Assembly (NCBI GenBank): GCA_018432235.1
Contig: JAHDLO010000026.1
Span: forward strand, 124,001-188,000
Direction of reading: 5' to 3'
Source of the DNA: Clostridiaceae bacterium
GTDB taxonomy: Bacteria; Bacillota; Clostridia; Peptostreptococcales; Natronincolaceae
Length of the DNA stretch: 64,000 nt
Shown: positions 16,794 to 24,526 of the stretch, piece after piece
Layout of the letters: each line of letters starts with the position of its first letter
Position numbering within the stretch: the first letter of the stretch is position 1
Notes under the pieces: generated by a model
What the model was told of the DNA's origin: nothing
The model's input: the letters and a program-made list of their open reading frames with translations, nothing else
The model's database searches: none
Position numbers and translations under genes: made by a program

Positions 16794-17669
16794 ATGAATT
16801 TTTTAAATGGATACGAGCTCTTAGCGCTTTGTAGGGAAAATAATATGTCTATTGCGGACATCATGCTGAAAAAGGAAATCACAGCCTCAGGATTAACTGA
16901 GGAGGCAATTGTTGATAAAATGAAAGTAAGCCTAGAGATCATGCAGAAGTCAGTAGATCGAGGTCTGAATGAAGATATTAAGTCTGTTAGCGGACTAATA
17001 GGGGGCGATGCCAAGCGGATTATGGATAGGAATGCGACGCATAAATCCGTGTGCGGACCCCTGATGAGTCAGGCCATCAGTAGATCGATAGCGGTATTGG
17101 AGGTCAATGCTGCAATGGGAAAAATAGTGGCAGCCCCAACTGCCGGCTCCAGTGGGATTATACCGGGTGTTTTGATTACTGTGGGGGAAGCATTTAACCT
17201 TTCCGACAATGATTTGATAAGGGCCATATTTACCGCCAGCGGTGTAGGTATGATTATATCCAAAAACGCCACTGTTGCAGGTGCTGAAGGCGGCTGTCAA
17301 GCTGAGACAGGTTCTGCGGCTGCAATGGCTGCTGCAGCGGTGGTAGAGCTTATGGGGGGATCGCCAGAGGCGTCCCTACATGCTGCTGCCCTCTGTATTA
17401 AAAACATACTGGGACTGGTGTGTGATCCAATAGCTGGTTTGGTGGAATCCCCCTGCAATAGCAGAAATGCCATTGGGGCAGCCAATGCGCTGATCTCAGC
17501 CGAAATGGCGTTGGCGGGAGTAAAAAGCCTGATCCCCTTTGATGAGGTGGTGGAGGCCATGTACAGGGTTGGAAAAAGTCTGCCACTGGAGCTAAGGGAA
17601 ACTGCACTTGGCGGTCTGGCGGCAACCCCCACGGGGATAAGGCTTAGAAAGGAAATAATGGGAGAATAG
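16794..17669 (+). CDS. sdaAA: L-serine dehydratase, alpha subunit
   Basis: A 291-residue [4Fe-4S] catalytic subunit. The cysteines expected to hold the cluster are visible in KNILGLVCDPIAGLVESPC; AAPTAGSSGIIPG and EGGCQAETGSAAAMAA are further family signatures. The cluster is oxygen-labile, which supports an anaerobic host. Its TAG stop falls inside the first unit of a GAATAGN repeat array. Serine catabolism sits close to the selenocysteine genes, whose charged tRNA also starts from serine; a functional link is not implied. Confidence 0.95.
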   Translation: MNFLNGYELLALCRENNMSIADIMLKKEITASGLTEEAIVDKMKVSLEIMQKSVDRGLNEDIKSVSGLIGGDAKRIMDRNATHKSVCGPLMSQAISRSIAVLEVNAAMGKIVAAPTAGSSGIIPGVLITVGEAFNLSDNDLIRAIFTASGVGMIISKNATVAGAEGGCQAETGSAAAMAAAAVVELMGGSPEASLHAAALCIKNILGLVCDPIAGLVESPCNSRNAIGAANALISAEMALAGVKSLIPFDEVVEAMYRVGKSLPLELRETALGGLAATPTGIRLRKEIMGE

Positions 17670-17690
17670 AGAATAGATTAACGAATAGTG
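17664..17690 (+). repeat. GAATAGN heptamer repeat, short forward array
   Basis: GAATAGA, GAATAGA, TTAAC, GAATAGT starting in the last codons of sdaAA. The same unit is found at 37994 and 62577, and inverted at 17751 and 62961. Confidence 0.75.
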
Positions 17691-17698
17691 TAAAAGCA

Positions 17699-17738
17699 AA
17701 AGCCTATGAAAATCACCAGGTGATTTTTCATAGGCTTT
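17699..17738. terminator. Bidirectional terminator between sdaAA and the D,D-carboxypeptidase
   Basis: AAAGCCTATGAAAATCACC (17699-17717) pairs with 17719-17738, a near-perfect stem of about 19 bp between convergent genes; A-runs and T-runs flank both sides. Confidence 0.85.
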
Positions 17739-17750
17739 GAATTCATTATA

Positions 17751-17814
17751 CACTATTATCTATATACTATTCACTATTCACTAAGGTTTAAATCCCTATT
17801 CTCTATTCATTAAG
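17751..17814 (-). repeat. GAATAGN heptamer repeat, inverted array
   Basis: Units of the form CTATTCA/CTATTAT (the reverse complement of GAATAGN) run from the terminator almost to the end of the carboxypeptidase gene, with one interruption at about 17783-17796. Confidence 0.7.
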
Positions 17815-17818
17815 CTTT

Positions 17819-19132
17819 TTATCTCTTTCTCATTAAGCTCTTGCTATAGCTATAGGAGGAGCGTCCAGCACCGAAGCTGAAGCGTCTTCTTTTCTTTTGT
17901 GCTCTTAAATAGGCTATAAAAACCTGCCATACCAGTACGAACAGTAGAAGGAGGACTATATTTCTAAGCAGCTTGCTTTGGGAAAGTGAAATAAAGGCCT
18001 TTTTTTCTATGTCGTTGGGTGCTACTAGGTCCACCTCACCAATGACCTCTCCATTTAAATAGTACACCACCTTACCCAGCTTATCTCCCTGAGCAATAGG
18101 CGCAGTAATGTTTTCATTTATGACGACATCCTTAATAATATTTGAGGCATCTGTATCTGAAGGCAAAACCTTAGTTAATCTATTATTTGTATAGAGGTTG
18201 ACGGACTCCTCCTCGCCACCCTTGACAGCAGCGGCTATTTCCAAATGGCTATCTTCGGCTAATACAAAATTAGCGAAGCTATCGTAGCCATAGTCCAAAA
18301 GGATTCTTGAATCAGAAAAAACAGTGTTTTGTGCCCCCAGTACGACTGCTATCAGCCGATGTCCATCCTTGACCGCTGAGGAAACGAGGCAATTTCCTGC
18401 TTGACCAGTGTAGCCAGTCTTTATCCCATCGACAATATCGTATTTGATATCTATGTACTTTCCATTATATAGCATCTGATTTCCGCCGCCGGTGCCCCAA
18501 AGAAATTTATTAGAGCTTAAATAGTATCTCGTTTCAGGTGTTAATTCCGTAGGTTCAAAGTTAACTCTAGGCATTTTTACAATTTCTCTGAAGACCTCAT
18601 AGGTCATGGCATGTCGCGCTAAAATCGCCAAATCGTAGGCGGTTGATACATGGGCATCATCCGGCATGCCATGGGGGTTTGTAAAGTTGGTATTCTTTGT
18701 CCCCAGCTCCTTAGCCCGCTGGTTCATAAGCTTTGCAAATTCCTCTACAGATCCGGATATATGTCGGGCTAACACTTCTCCTGCATCATTGGCGGATCGA
18801 ATTAATAGCCCCTGTAAAAGCTCTTCGACGGTGAAGGACTCCCCCTTCAATATGTACATACTGGAGCCACCAACATAAAAATCATAATCAATTGTAACCA
18901 CATCATCAAGCTTGGCATTTTCCAAGGTTAGTATGGCAGTCATGATTTTGGTAGTGCTGGCGGGATATGCAATCTGATCGGCATTTTTTTCAAATAGTAC
19001 CTCACCCGACTCGTAATCGATTAAAATTGCATTTGGTGCTTCGATACTTGGTGCCGCATATGTAAAATTTATATTAAATGTAAAAATGATTAACGCAATA
19101 AGTAAAAATAATCTCGATTTATTCCTCATCAT
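17819..19132 (-). CDS. D-alanyl-D-alanine carboxypeptidase (class A, DacF-like)
   Basis: Secreted penicillin-binding protein of 437 residues that trims peptidoglycan stem peptides. A signal peptide (RLFLLIALIIFTFNINFTYA) is followed by the S11 catalytic motifs STTK (SxxK), SAN (SxN) and KTG in GIKTGYTGQAG, then a C-terminal beta domain and a final membrane anchor (about residues 393-412, NIVLLLLFVLVWQVFIAYL). GGGGAGG precedes the ATGATG start at 19132; an upstream in-frame start would add 16 residues. The alternative name DacB/DacF depends on sporulation role, which sequence alone does not decide. Confidence 0.92.
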   Translation of the reverse strand: MMRNKSRLFLLIALIIFTFNINFTYAAPSIEAPNAILIDYESGEVLFEKNADQIAYPASTTKIMTAILTLENAKLDDVVTIDYDFYVGGSSMYILKGESFTVEELLQGLLIRSANDAGEVLARHISGSVEEFAKLMNQRAKELGTKNTNFTNPHGMPDDAHVSTAYDLAILARHAMTYEVFREIVKMPRVNFEPTELTPETRYYLSSNKFLWGTGGGNQMLYNGKYIDIKYDIVDGIKTGYTGQAGNCLVSSAVKDGHRLIAVVLGAQNTVFSDSRILLDYGYDSFANFVLAEDSHLEIAAAVKGGEEESVNLYTNNRLTKVLPSDTDASNIIKDVVINENITAPIAQGDKLGKVVYYLNGEVIGEVDLVAPNDIEKKAFISLSQSKLLRNIVLLLLFVLVWQVFIAYLRAQKKRRRFSFGAGRSSYSYSKSLMRKR

Positions 19133-19290
19133 TGACCTCCCCAGAATGATTAGTTCGCCACGCTCATTATAGTATACCAAATTTTAAAGGATTTTTTAAT
19201 ATAAAAATTGGATTTTTAGAGGAAATTAATAACACGGAATAGAAATATAAGTCAAACATGTTGTGAAAAGTAATAGAGGAGTGGAAAAGG

Positions 19291-19896
19291 GTGATTTTTT
19301 CAAAAAGACAGAGCTTCATATTATTGACCGTAATGCTGCTTTCGGTGTTATCCGTAACCTTGGTGGGCTGTATTAAGGAAAAAAATGAAAGGTACATCCT
19401 CTCGCCTGCTTCAGAGGCTAATAAAGCCAGTGACAACGAAGAGGACAATACAGACCTTGCGCTGGCCCTGGATGAAATAGTGGTACATATCAAGGGAGAG
19501 GTGAACAACCCAGGTATCTACAGCCTTCCGAAGGATGCCCGACTGTATCAGCTGGTGGAGGAGGCAGGCGGCCTAACGGAAAATGCAGATATAAAAAATG
19601 TAAATCTAGCCATAATACTAAAGGATCAGGAGGATAAATATATACCGGCTATTGGTGAGGTAATAGAGGCACAGCCAATCGTCTCTGAAAATAAGCTGGA
19701 CAATCGTGTTAGAATAAACTATGCTACAAAAGAGGAGCTGAAAAGCCTTCCGGGAATAGGGGATGCCATAGCAGACAGAATAGTAGAATACAGAAGTCAG
19801 AAGGGTGGATTTAAACGTATTGAGGATATAAAAAATGTCAGCGGTATTGGGGATAAAAAGTTTGAAGATATAAAGAGCCGGATAACCGTTGACTAG
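19291..19896 (+). CDS. ComEA-like DNA-binding lipoprotein (SLBB + helix-hairpin-helix)
   Basis: A 201-residue protein with an N-terminal helix and lipobox-like LVGC, an SLBB domain (about 68-120, VHIKGEVNNPGIYSLPKDAR) and a C-terminal ComEA helix-hairpin-helix pair (about 140-201, INYATKEELKSLPGIGDAIA). ComEA binds incoming DNA at the membrane during natural transformation; in many clostridia it is kept without a full competence set, and no comEC is in this window. The start is GTG 19291 with GAGGAG upstream. Confidence 0.88.
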   Translation: MIFSKRQSFILLTVMLLSVLSVTLVGCIKEKNERYILSPASEANKASDNEEDNTDLALALDEIVVHIKGEVNNPGIYSLPKDARLYQLVEEAGGLTENADIKNVNLAIILKDQEDKYIPAIGEVIEAQPIVSENKLDNRVRINYATKEELKSLPGIGDAIADRIVEYRSQKGGFKRIEDIKNVSGIGDKKFEDIKSRITVD

Positions 19897-19942
19897 GAAT
19901 ATGCGTAAGTATCATTTACAGCAATGAGGAAGGAGGATTCCT

Positions 19943-20980
19943 ATGACAAGCTATAGATTAACACAGATGACAAAAAGCGCAGGCTGAGCGGCTAAAGTAG
20001 GACCGGACGTCCTGGCACAGGTTCTGTGTCATTTACCTAAAATAAAGGATGAAAGATTAATAGTAGGCCTTGAAACCTCTGATGATGCAGCTGTTTACAG
20101 GCTGAATCAAGAAACCGCATTAATTCAGACACTGGATTTCTTTACACCGGTGGTTGATGATCCCTACACCTTTGGACAGATAGCCGCTGCCAACTCCTTA
20201 AGCGATGTATATGCCATGGGTGGAAGACCCTTAACTGCCATGAATATCGTATGCTTTCCCAATTGCCTGCCGCCAGAGGTTCTGGGTGAAATACTAAAGG
20301 GAGGAGCCGACAAAATTGTGGAGGCGGGCGCCCTATTAGTGGGAGGCCATACGGTCGAGGATAACGAACCCAAATATGGATTGTCGGTTTCAGGACTGGT
20401 GGAGCCGAATAGCGTTTTGACCAATAGCGGTGCAAGAGTGGGAGATTATTTACTTTTAACCAAGCCCCTGGGTCTAGGGGTCCTGAATACTGCTATAAAG
20501 GCAGACATGACAACCGTTGCCCAATATAATGCAGCAGTCCATACCATGACCACCTTAAATAAATATGCCATTGAAGCCATTAGGGACTTAGATATTTCTG
20601 CCTGTACTGATATTACCGGCTTTGGATTTTTAGGTCATGCCTACGAGATGGCAAAAGGCAGTGGTACATCCCTTGAAATAGACAGCAGCAGCATTCCACT
20701 TTTGGAGGGGGCTGAGGATTTGGCTTCAATGGGCATTATTCCTGCCGGAATGTATGCAAATAAAAGGCATGTAGAGACGGAGATTAAAGAGCTTAACAGT
20801 ATTGCTTCGGTGATTATGGATCTGCTCTATGATCCCCAAACCTCAGGAGGCTTACTAATAGCAATTTCTAAGAAGGACGTTGATGAAGCAGCCTCCAGAC
20901 TGATAAAGCTTTGCAAGAATCCCTGGGCGGTAGTGGGCAGGGTAACAGAAAAGAGAGCATATAGTATATATGTCAAATAA
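19943..20980 (+). CDS. selD: Selenide, water dikinase, itself a selenoprotein
   Basis: Makes selenophosphate from selenide and ATP. Reading from ATG 19943 (AAGGAGGA seven bases upstream), codon 15 is TGA at 19985-19987 in the sequence KSAG-Sec-AAKVGP. This is the position of the catalytic Cys17 of E. coli SelD, with the essential Lys three residues later. Translation as Sec gives 345 residues, the normal family length, and continues into [20 protein letters not shown]. Automatic callers that stop at TGA would start it late, at 20150. A bacterial SECIS-like hairpin follows the TGA, and selA, selB and tRNA-Sec are all in the window. Confidence 0.96.
19985..20013 (+). promoter_or_regulatory. In-frame selenocysteine UGA and SECIS-like hairpin of selD
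   Basis: The TGA (19985-19987) is followed 11 bases later by AGGAC (19999-20003) pairing with GTCCT (20009-20013) around the loop CGGAC. A short stem at this distance with a G in the loop is what bacterial SelB recognises. Confidence 0.75.
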
Positions 20981-20982
20981 AA

Positions 20983-21020
20983 AAAAGGCGGTCACTTCAA
21001 ATACGAAGAGACCGCCTTTT
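20983..21020. terminator. Bidirectional terminator between selD and the AGCS symporter
   Basis: AAAAGGCGGTC (20983-20993) pairs perfectly with GACCGCCTTTT (21010-21020) between convergent genes. Confidence 0.9.
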
Positions 21021-21029
21021 ATAATCAAG

Positions 21030-22400
21030 CTATTCAGCAACGTTAGTGCTGAAAAATTCCTTAGTCAATTTAAATACAATGCCGCTCAAGCCAATTAAAC
21101 CAATTAAGTTAGGAATAGCCATTAAAGCATTTAAGGTATCGGCAACCTCCCAAATCAGCTCAAGACCACCGATTGCTCCAACCACTATTAATGGAAGCCA
21201 GATAATACGATAGAAAATATTTACACCTGATCCCATTAAATGCTCGGCGCATTTTTCCCCATAGTATGCCCAGCTTAAGATAGTGGAGAAGGCAAAGAAG
21301 AAGATACCGATTGCCACTATGATCCCCCCAAGATTTCCAGGAAGACCATGATTGAAGGCCTCAGTAGTCAACGCAGCACCTGAAAGGCCGCTATTCCATA
21401 CACCTGTTGATATTATAGTTAAGGCGGTTAAGGTACAAATAACGATAGTGTCGGCGAATACCTCAAATATACCCCATAGGCCCTGACGAACAGGATGGTC
21501 TGTTTTTGCAGCCGCATGGGCGATAGGTGCAGATCCCAAGCCGGCTTCGTTGGAGAATACACCACGGGCGATACCACGCCTCATGGACTCCATAACAACT
21601 GCACCGGCAAATCCACCAACTGCAGCAGCAGGCGTAAAGGCATGCTTAAATATCAATGCAAAGGCTGTTGGAAGTCCGCTGATGTTTATAATTAAAATCA
21701 GCAATGCACCTATGATATAGAAAACAGCCATTAGCGGTACGATTTTCTCTGTAACAGAGGCGATTCGCTTTAGTCCTCCCAATATAACCAGAGCAGCAGC
21801 CAAGGCAAGGAAGATTCCTGTATAGAGGGGAGGAATATTAAAGGAAGTCTTGAGGGCAGCAGCAACGGAGTTGGCTTGAACCATATTACCGATACCAAAG
21901 GCTGCCAAAGCACCGAAGATAGAGAATATTACTGCAAGCCATTTCATTTTCAAACCCTTTTCAATATAGTACATCGGACCGCCTACCCAGCTGCCCTCAG
22001 CATTTTTTTCGCGGTATTGAATTGCCAATACAACCTCGGCAAATTTAGTCATCATACCGAAAAAGGCAGAAATCCACATCCAGAAAATAGCGCCAGGACC
22101 GCCAAGGGCGATGGCAGTCGCAACACCCGCGATATTACCAGTACCTATTGTGGCGGCAAGAGCGGTTGCAAGTGCCTGGAATGGCGTGATATCTCCCTCT
22201 GTGGCATCTGCTTCAGGCTTTACGAAAATCTTCATCAGAGTTTGCTTCATTGTATAAGTAAATTTACGGATTTGCAGCATATTTGTCCTTAAAGTAAACC
22301 AAATGCCGGTGCCAACAAGTAAAGCAAGCATGTATGGTCCCCATACAAAATCATTGATAATACTGTTAATTTCTTCTACTCTCCCCAAAAAACCTAGCAT
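21030..22400 (-). CDS. Sodium:alanine/glycine symporter (AGCS family)
   Basis: A 456-residue inner-membrane carrier with about ten or eleven helices. The AGCS signature GTGNIAGVATAIALGGPGAI and GGPMYYIEKGL are clear. It takes up alanine, glycine or a related small amino acid with Na+. AAGAGGAGG ends seven bases before ATG 22400; the open frame reaches 22469 but that extension carries no family sequence. A structured leader lies upstream at 22465-22570. Na+-coupled uptake is common in alkaliphilic or marine clostridia. Confidence 0.94.
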   Translation of the reverse strand: MLGFLGRVEEINSIINDFVWGPYMLALLVGTGIWFTLRTNMLQIRKFTYTMKQTLMKIFVKPEADATEGDITPFQALATALAATIGTGNIAGVATAIALGGPGAIFWMWISAFFGMMTKFAEVVLAIQYREKNAEGSWVGGPMYYIEKGLKMKWLAVIFSIFGALAAFGIGNMVQANSVAAALKTSFNIPPLYTGIFLALAAALVILGGLKRIASVTEKIVPLMAVFYIIGALLILIINISGLPTAFALIFKHAFTPAAAVGGFAGAVVMESMRRGIARGVFSNEAGLGSAPIAHAAAKTDHPVRQGLWGIFEVFADTIVICTLTALTIISTGVWNSGLSGAALTTEAFNHGLPGNLGGIIVAIGIFFFAFSTILSWAYYGEKCAEHLMGSGVNIFYRIIWLPLIVVGAIGGLELIWEVADTLNALMAIPNLIGLIGLSGIVFKLTKEFFSTNVAE

Positions 22401-22449
22401 AAAAAACCTCCTCTTAAAATTAAGTAATAAAAAATGAAAAGTTCTTTTA

Positions 22450-22570
22450 CCTTGCTGCTTCACCTCCATGGGATTTATTCTTAAATCCGGGAATGGCTGT
22501 AGTATTGCTTTTAAATGCCAAAAAAATATTAAAAATACTGAGATTCAGCCATGCTTCCTTGATTCAAGGT
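22450..22570 (-). other. Structured 5' leader of the AGCS symporter, type unknown
   Basis: Read on the minus strand: palindrome CCTTGAATCAAGG (22557-22569), then ATGGCTG (22552-22546) and AGTATT (22539-22534), which pair with AATACT (22506-22501) and CAGCCAT (22499-22493) around a loop, then a hairpin GGATTT/AAATCC (about 22490-22471) and a purine-rich stretch ATGGAGGTG. The layered pairing suggests a cis-regulatory RNA. It does not match the glycine, lysine, SAM or T-box patterns I know. Confidence 0.45.
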
Positions 22571-22741
22571 TTATTGATCTAAGCCTCCAATAAAAGGATA
22601 ATATGAGTCATGCAAATGTCGACATAAAGGAGGCTGTATTGATAGCGTAAAAAACCAAGGGCATGATTATCTACATAATATTAATTAGTATTTGTCTATA
22701 GATAATCAATTATGAATTAATAATGTGAGAAAAAATCGATG

Positions 22742-22793
22742 TATATATGTTAATAAAAGTTTATAATATTTTTATAATATCTTAACATATATA
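22742..22793. repeat. AT-rich perfect inverted repeat between the symporter and selA
   Basis: TATATATGTTAA (22742-22753) is repeated inverted as TTAACATATATA (22782-22793); the loop holds two copies of a TTATAATATTTT-like stretch. The whole 22571-23068 stretch is very AT-rich and I see no gene in it. Confidence 0.45.
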
Positions 22794-23068
22794 TGGTGAA
22801 AGATAAACAAAAATTTAATAGCTATTAAAAAAATATTGCAACAATTGTGAAGAATCAATTATTATAGAAATGATTCATTAAAATTGTGGTGGAATTTTAT
22901 ATACCCTTTGAGATACACAGATAGTAGTTAATAAAGGCTTAAAAGCTAATAAGGATTATCTAGCGTCATTGTCACAAACTGGAAGAAATATCATATATCC
23001 TACAATACAAAAGCCGCTAAAAAACCAGTATAATATATTAAAAAAGTATATAAAACTGGAAAATATGT

Positions 23069-23101
23069 TATAATTTATTTAACTATGCCCATCAGAAGGA
23101 G
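23069..23101 (+). promoter_or_regulatory. -10 box and ribosome site deciding the selA start
   Basis: TATAAT at 23069-23074 with no good -35. AGAAGGAG (23095-23102) sits seven bases before GTG 23109 and overlaps the ATG 23085 frame, so GTG 23109 is the better start. Confidence 0.5.
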
Positions 23102-23108
23102 TGATATA

Positions 23109-24515
23109 GTGAATAAAGGTATGATTCTTAGTAAGCTGCCATCGGTGGAGGAGATTTTAAATCAGGAGGAAATACTAAAGCTGCTTAAAACGATTCCACG
23201 ATCCGTAGTTTTAGATAAAATTCGCTTTTATATAAATGATTACAGGTGCAGCATATTATCTATGAAGGAGGACCCTCAATTTGAAATATCCCAATTTATA
23301 AAGGAGGAGCTAATCCAAAGCATTGTAGAGGCAAGCATAGACTATATGCAAATGAATTTAAGGGAGGTCATAAATGCTACCGGTGTAGTGCTGCATACCA
23401 ATCTCGGTAGGGCTTTGCTGAGTGATGAGATAAAGAATGAGGTATGGTCGGTGGCATCGGGCTATTCCACACTTGAAATTAATATCAATACCGGAAAACG
23501 GGGAAGCCGATATAGTCATGTTGTAGAAATACTGAAAAGGATTACAGGCGCAGAGGATGCGCTGGTGGTAAACAATAATGCTGCAGCAGTGCTGTTGGTT
23601 TTAGGGACTATGACCAAAAACAAGGAGGTCATAATTTCAAGGGGCGAGCTGGTGGAAATAGGTGGCTCCTTCAGGGTTCCGGAGGTAATGTCGCAAAGTG
23701 GGGCAAGGCTGATTGAGATAGGCACCACCAACAAAACACATTTATGGGATTATCAAAATGCAGTAAGCGAGAATACAGGGGCATTTTTAAAGGTGCATAC
23801 CAGTAACTATAGGATATTGGGCTTTACAAAGGTGGTTGCCTTGAAGGAGCTGGTGGCGTTAGGCAAGAAAACCGAAATCCCAGTTATAGAGGACCTGGGC
23901 AGTGGTGTGCTGATAGATCTGCAAAAATATGGACTGACCTATGAGCCTACGGTGCAGGACAGCGTAAGAGCCGGCGTAGATGTGATTACCTTTAGCGGAG
24001 ACAAGCTATTAGGCGGGCCTCAGGCAGGAATAATTGTGGGTAGAAAAAAATACATAGAAGAAATGAAGAAAAATCCTTTAACTAGAGCCCTTAGGATAGA
24101 CAAGCTGACAATGGCAGCACTGGAGGCAACTCTTAAGCTTTATCTTGATGAGGCATCAGTGGTTAACAGGATACCAACCCTGAGGATGATAACAGAAGGA
24201 AAGACATCTATTGAGGAAAGGGCCAAGGAGCTGCATAGCAGACTTTTGGCGCTGAAAATCGACATTGACATAGCCATAAAGGATGACTATTCTCAGGTTG
24301 GTGGCGGGTCGCTGCCATTGGAGGAGCTTCCTACTAAGGTGCTGGCAATAAAATCAAGAAAAATCTCCTCTGCAGGACTGGAGGAAAAGCTGAGAAGGGG
24401 TAAGATTCCCATAATTACTAGAATACAGGAGGATCAGATAATACTGGATCTTAGGACCATTAAGGAAAGGGATTACATTATAATATGTGAGGCCTTCAGG
24501 GCTTCGTTTTCATAG
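23109..24515 (+). CDS. selA: L-seryl-tRNA(Sec) selenium transferase
   Basis: PLP enzyme that converts Ser-tRNA-Sec to Sec-tRNA-Sec with selenophosphate. 468 residues: N-terminal domain SVEEILN, core INATGVVLHTNLGRALLS, and the PLP lysine (about K299) in TFSGDKLLGGPQAG. All are typical of SelA. The GTG start is set by AGAAGGAG; ATG 23085 lacks a ribosome site. selB follows after 11 bases, the standard selAB operon, and selD is 2 kb upstream. Confidence 0.97.
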   Translation: MNKGMILSKLPSVEEILNQEEILKLLKTIPRSVVLDKIRFYINDYRCSILSMKEDPQFEISQFIKEELIQSIVEASIDYMQMNLREVINATGVVLHTNLGRALLSDEIKNEVWSVASGYSTLEININTGKRGSRYSHVVEILKRITGAEDALVVNNNAAAVLLVLGTMTKNKEVIISRGELVEIGGSFRVPEVMSQSGARLIEIGTTNKTHLWDYQNAVSENTGAFLKVHTSNYRILGFTKVVALKELVALGKKTEIPVIEDLGSGVLIDLQKYGLTYEPTVQDSVRAGVDVITFSGDKLLGGPQAGIIVGRKKYIEEMKKNPLTRALRIDKLTMAALEATLKLYLDEASVVNRIPTLRMITEGKTSIEERAKELHSRLLALKIDIDIAIKDDYSQVGGGSLPLEELPTKVLAIKSRKISSAGLEEKLRRGKIPIITRIQEDQIILDLRTIKERDYIIICEAFRASFS

Positions 24516-24526
24516 GAGGGAACAGC

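Noticed and set aside
20150..20980. selD beginning at the first ATG-like start after the TGA
   Set aside because: It would lack the catalytic residue and the ATP-binding glycine loop; the frame is continuous through TGA read as Sec.
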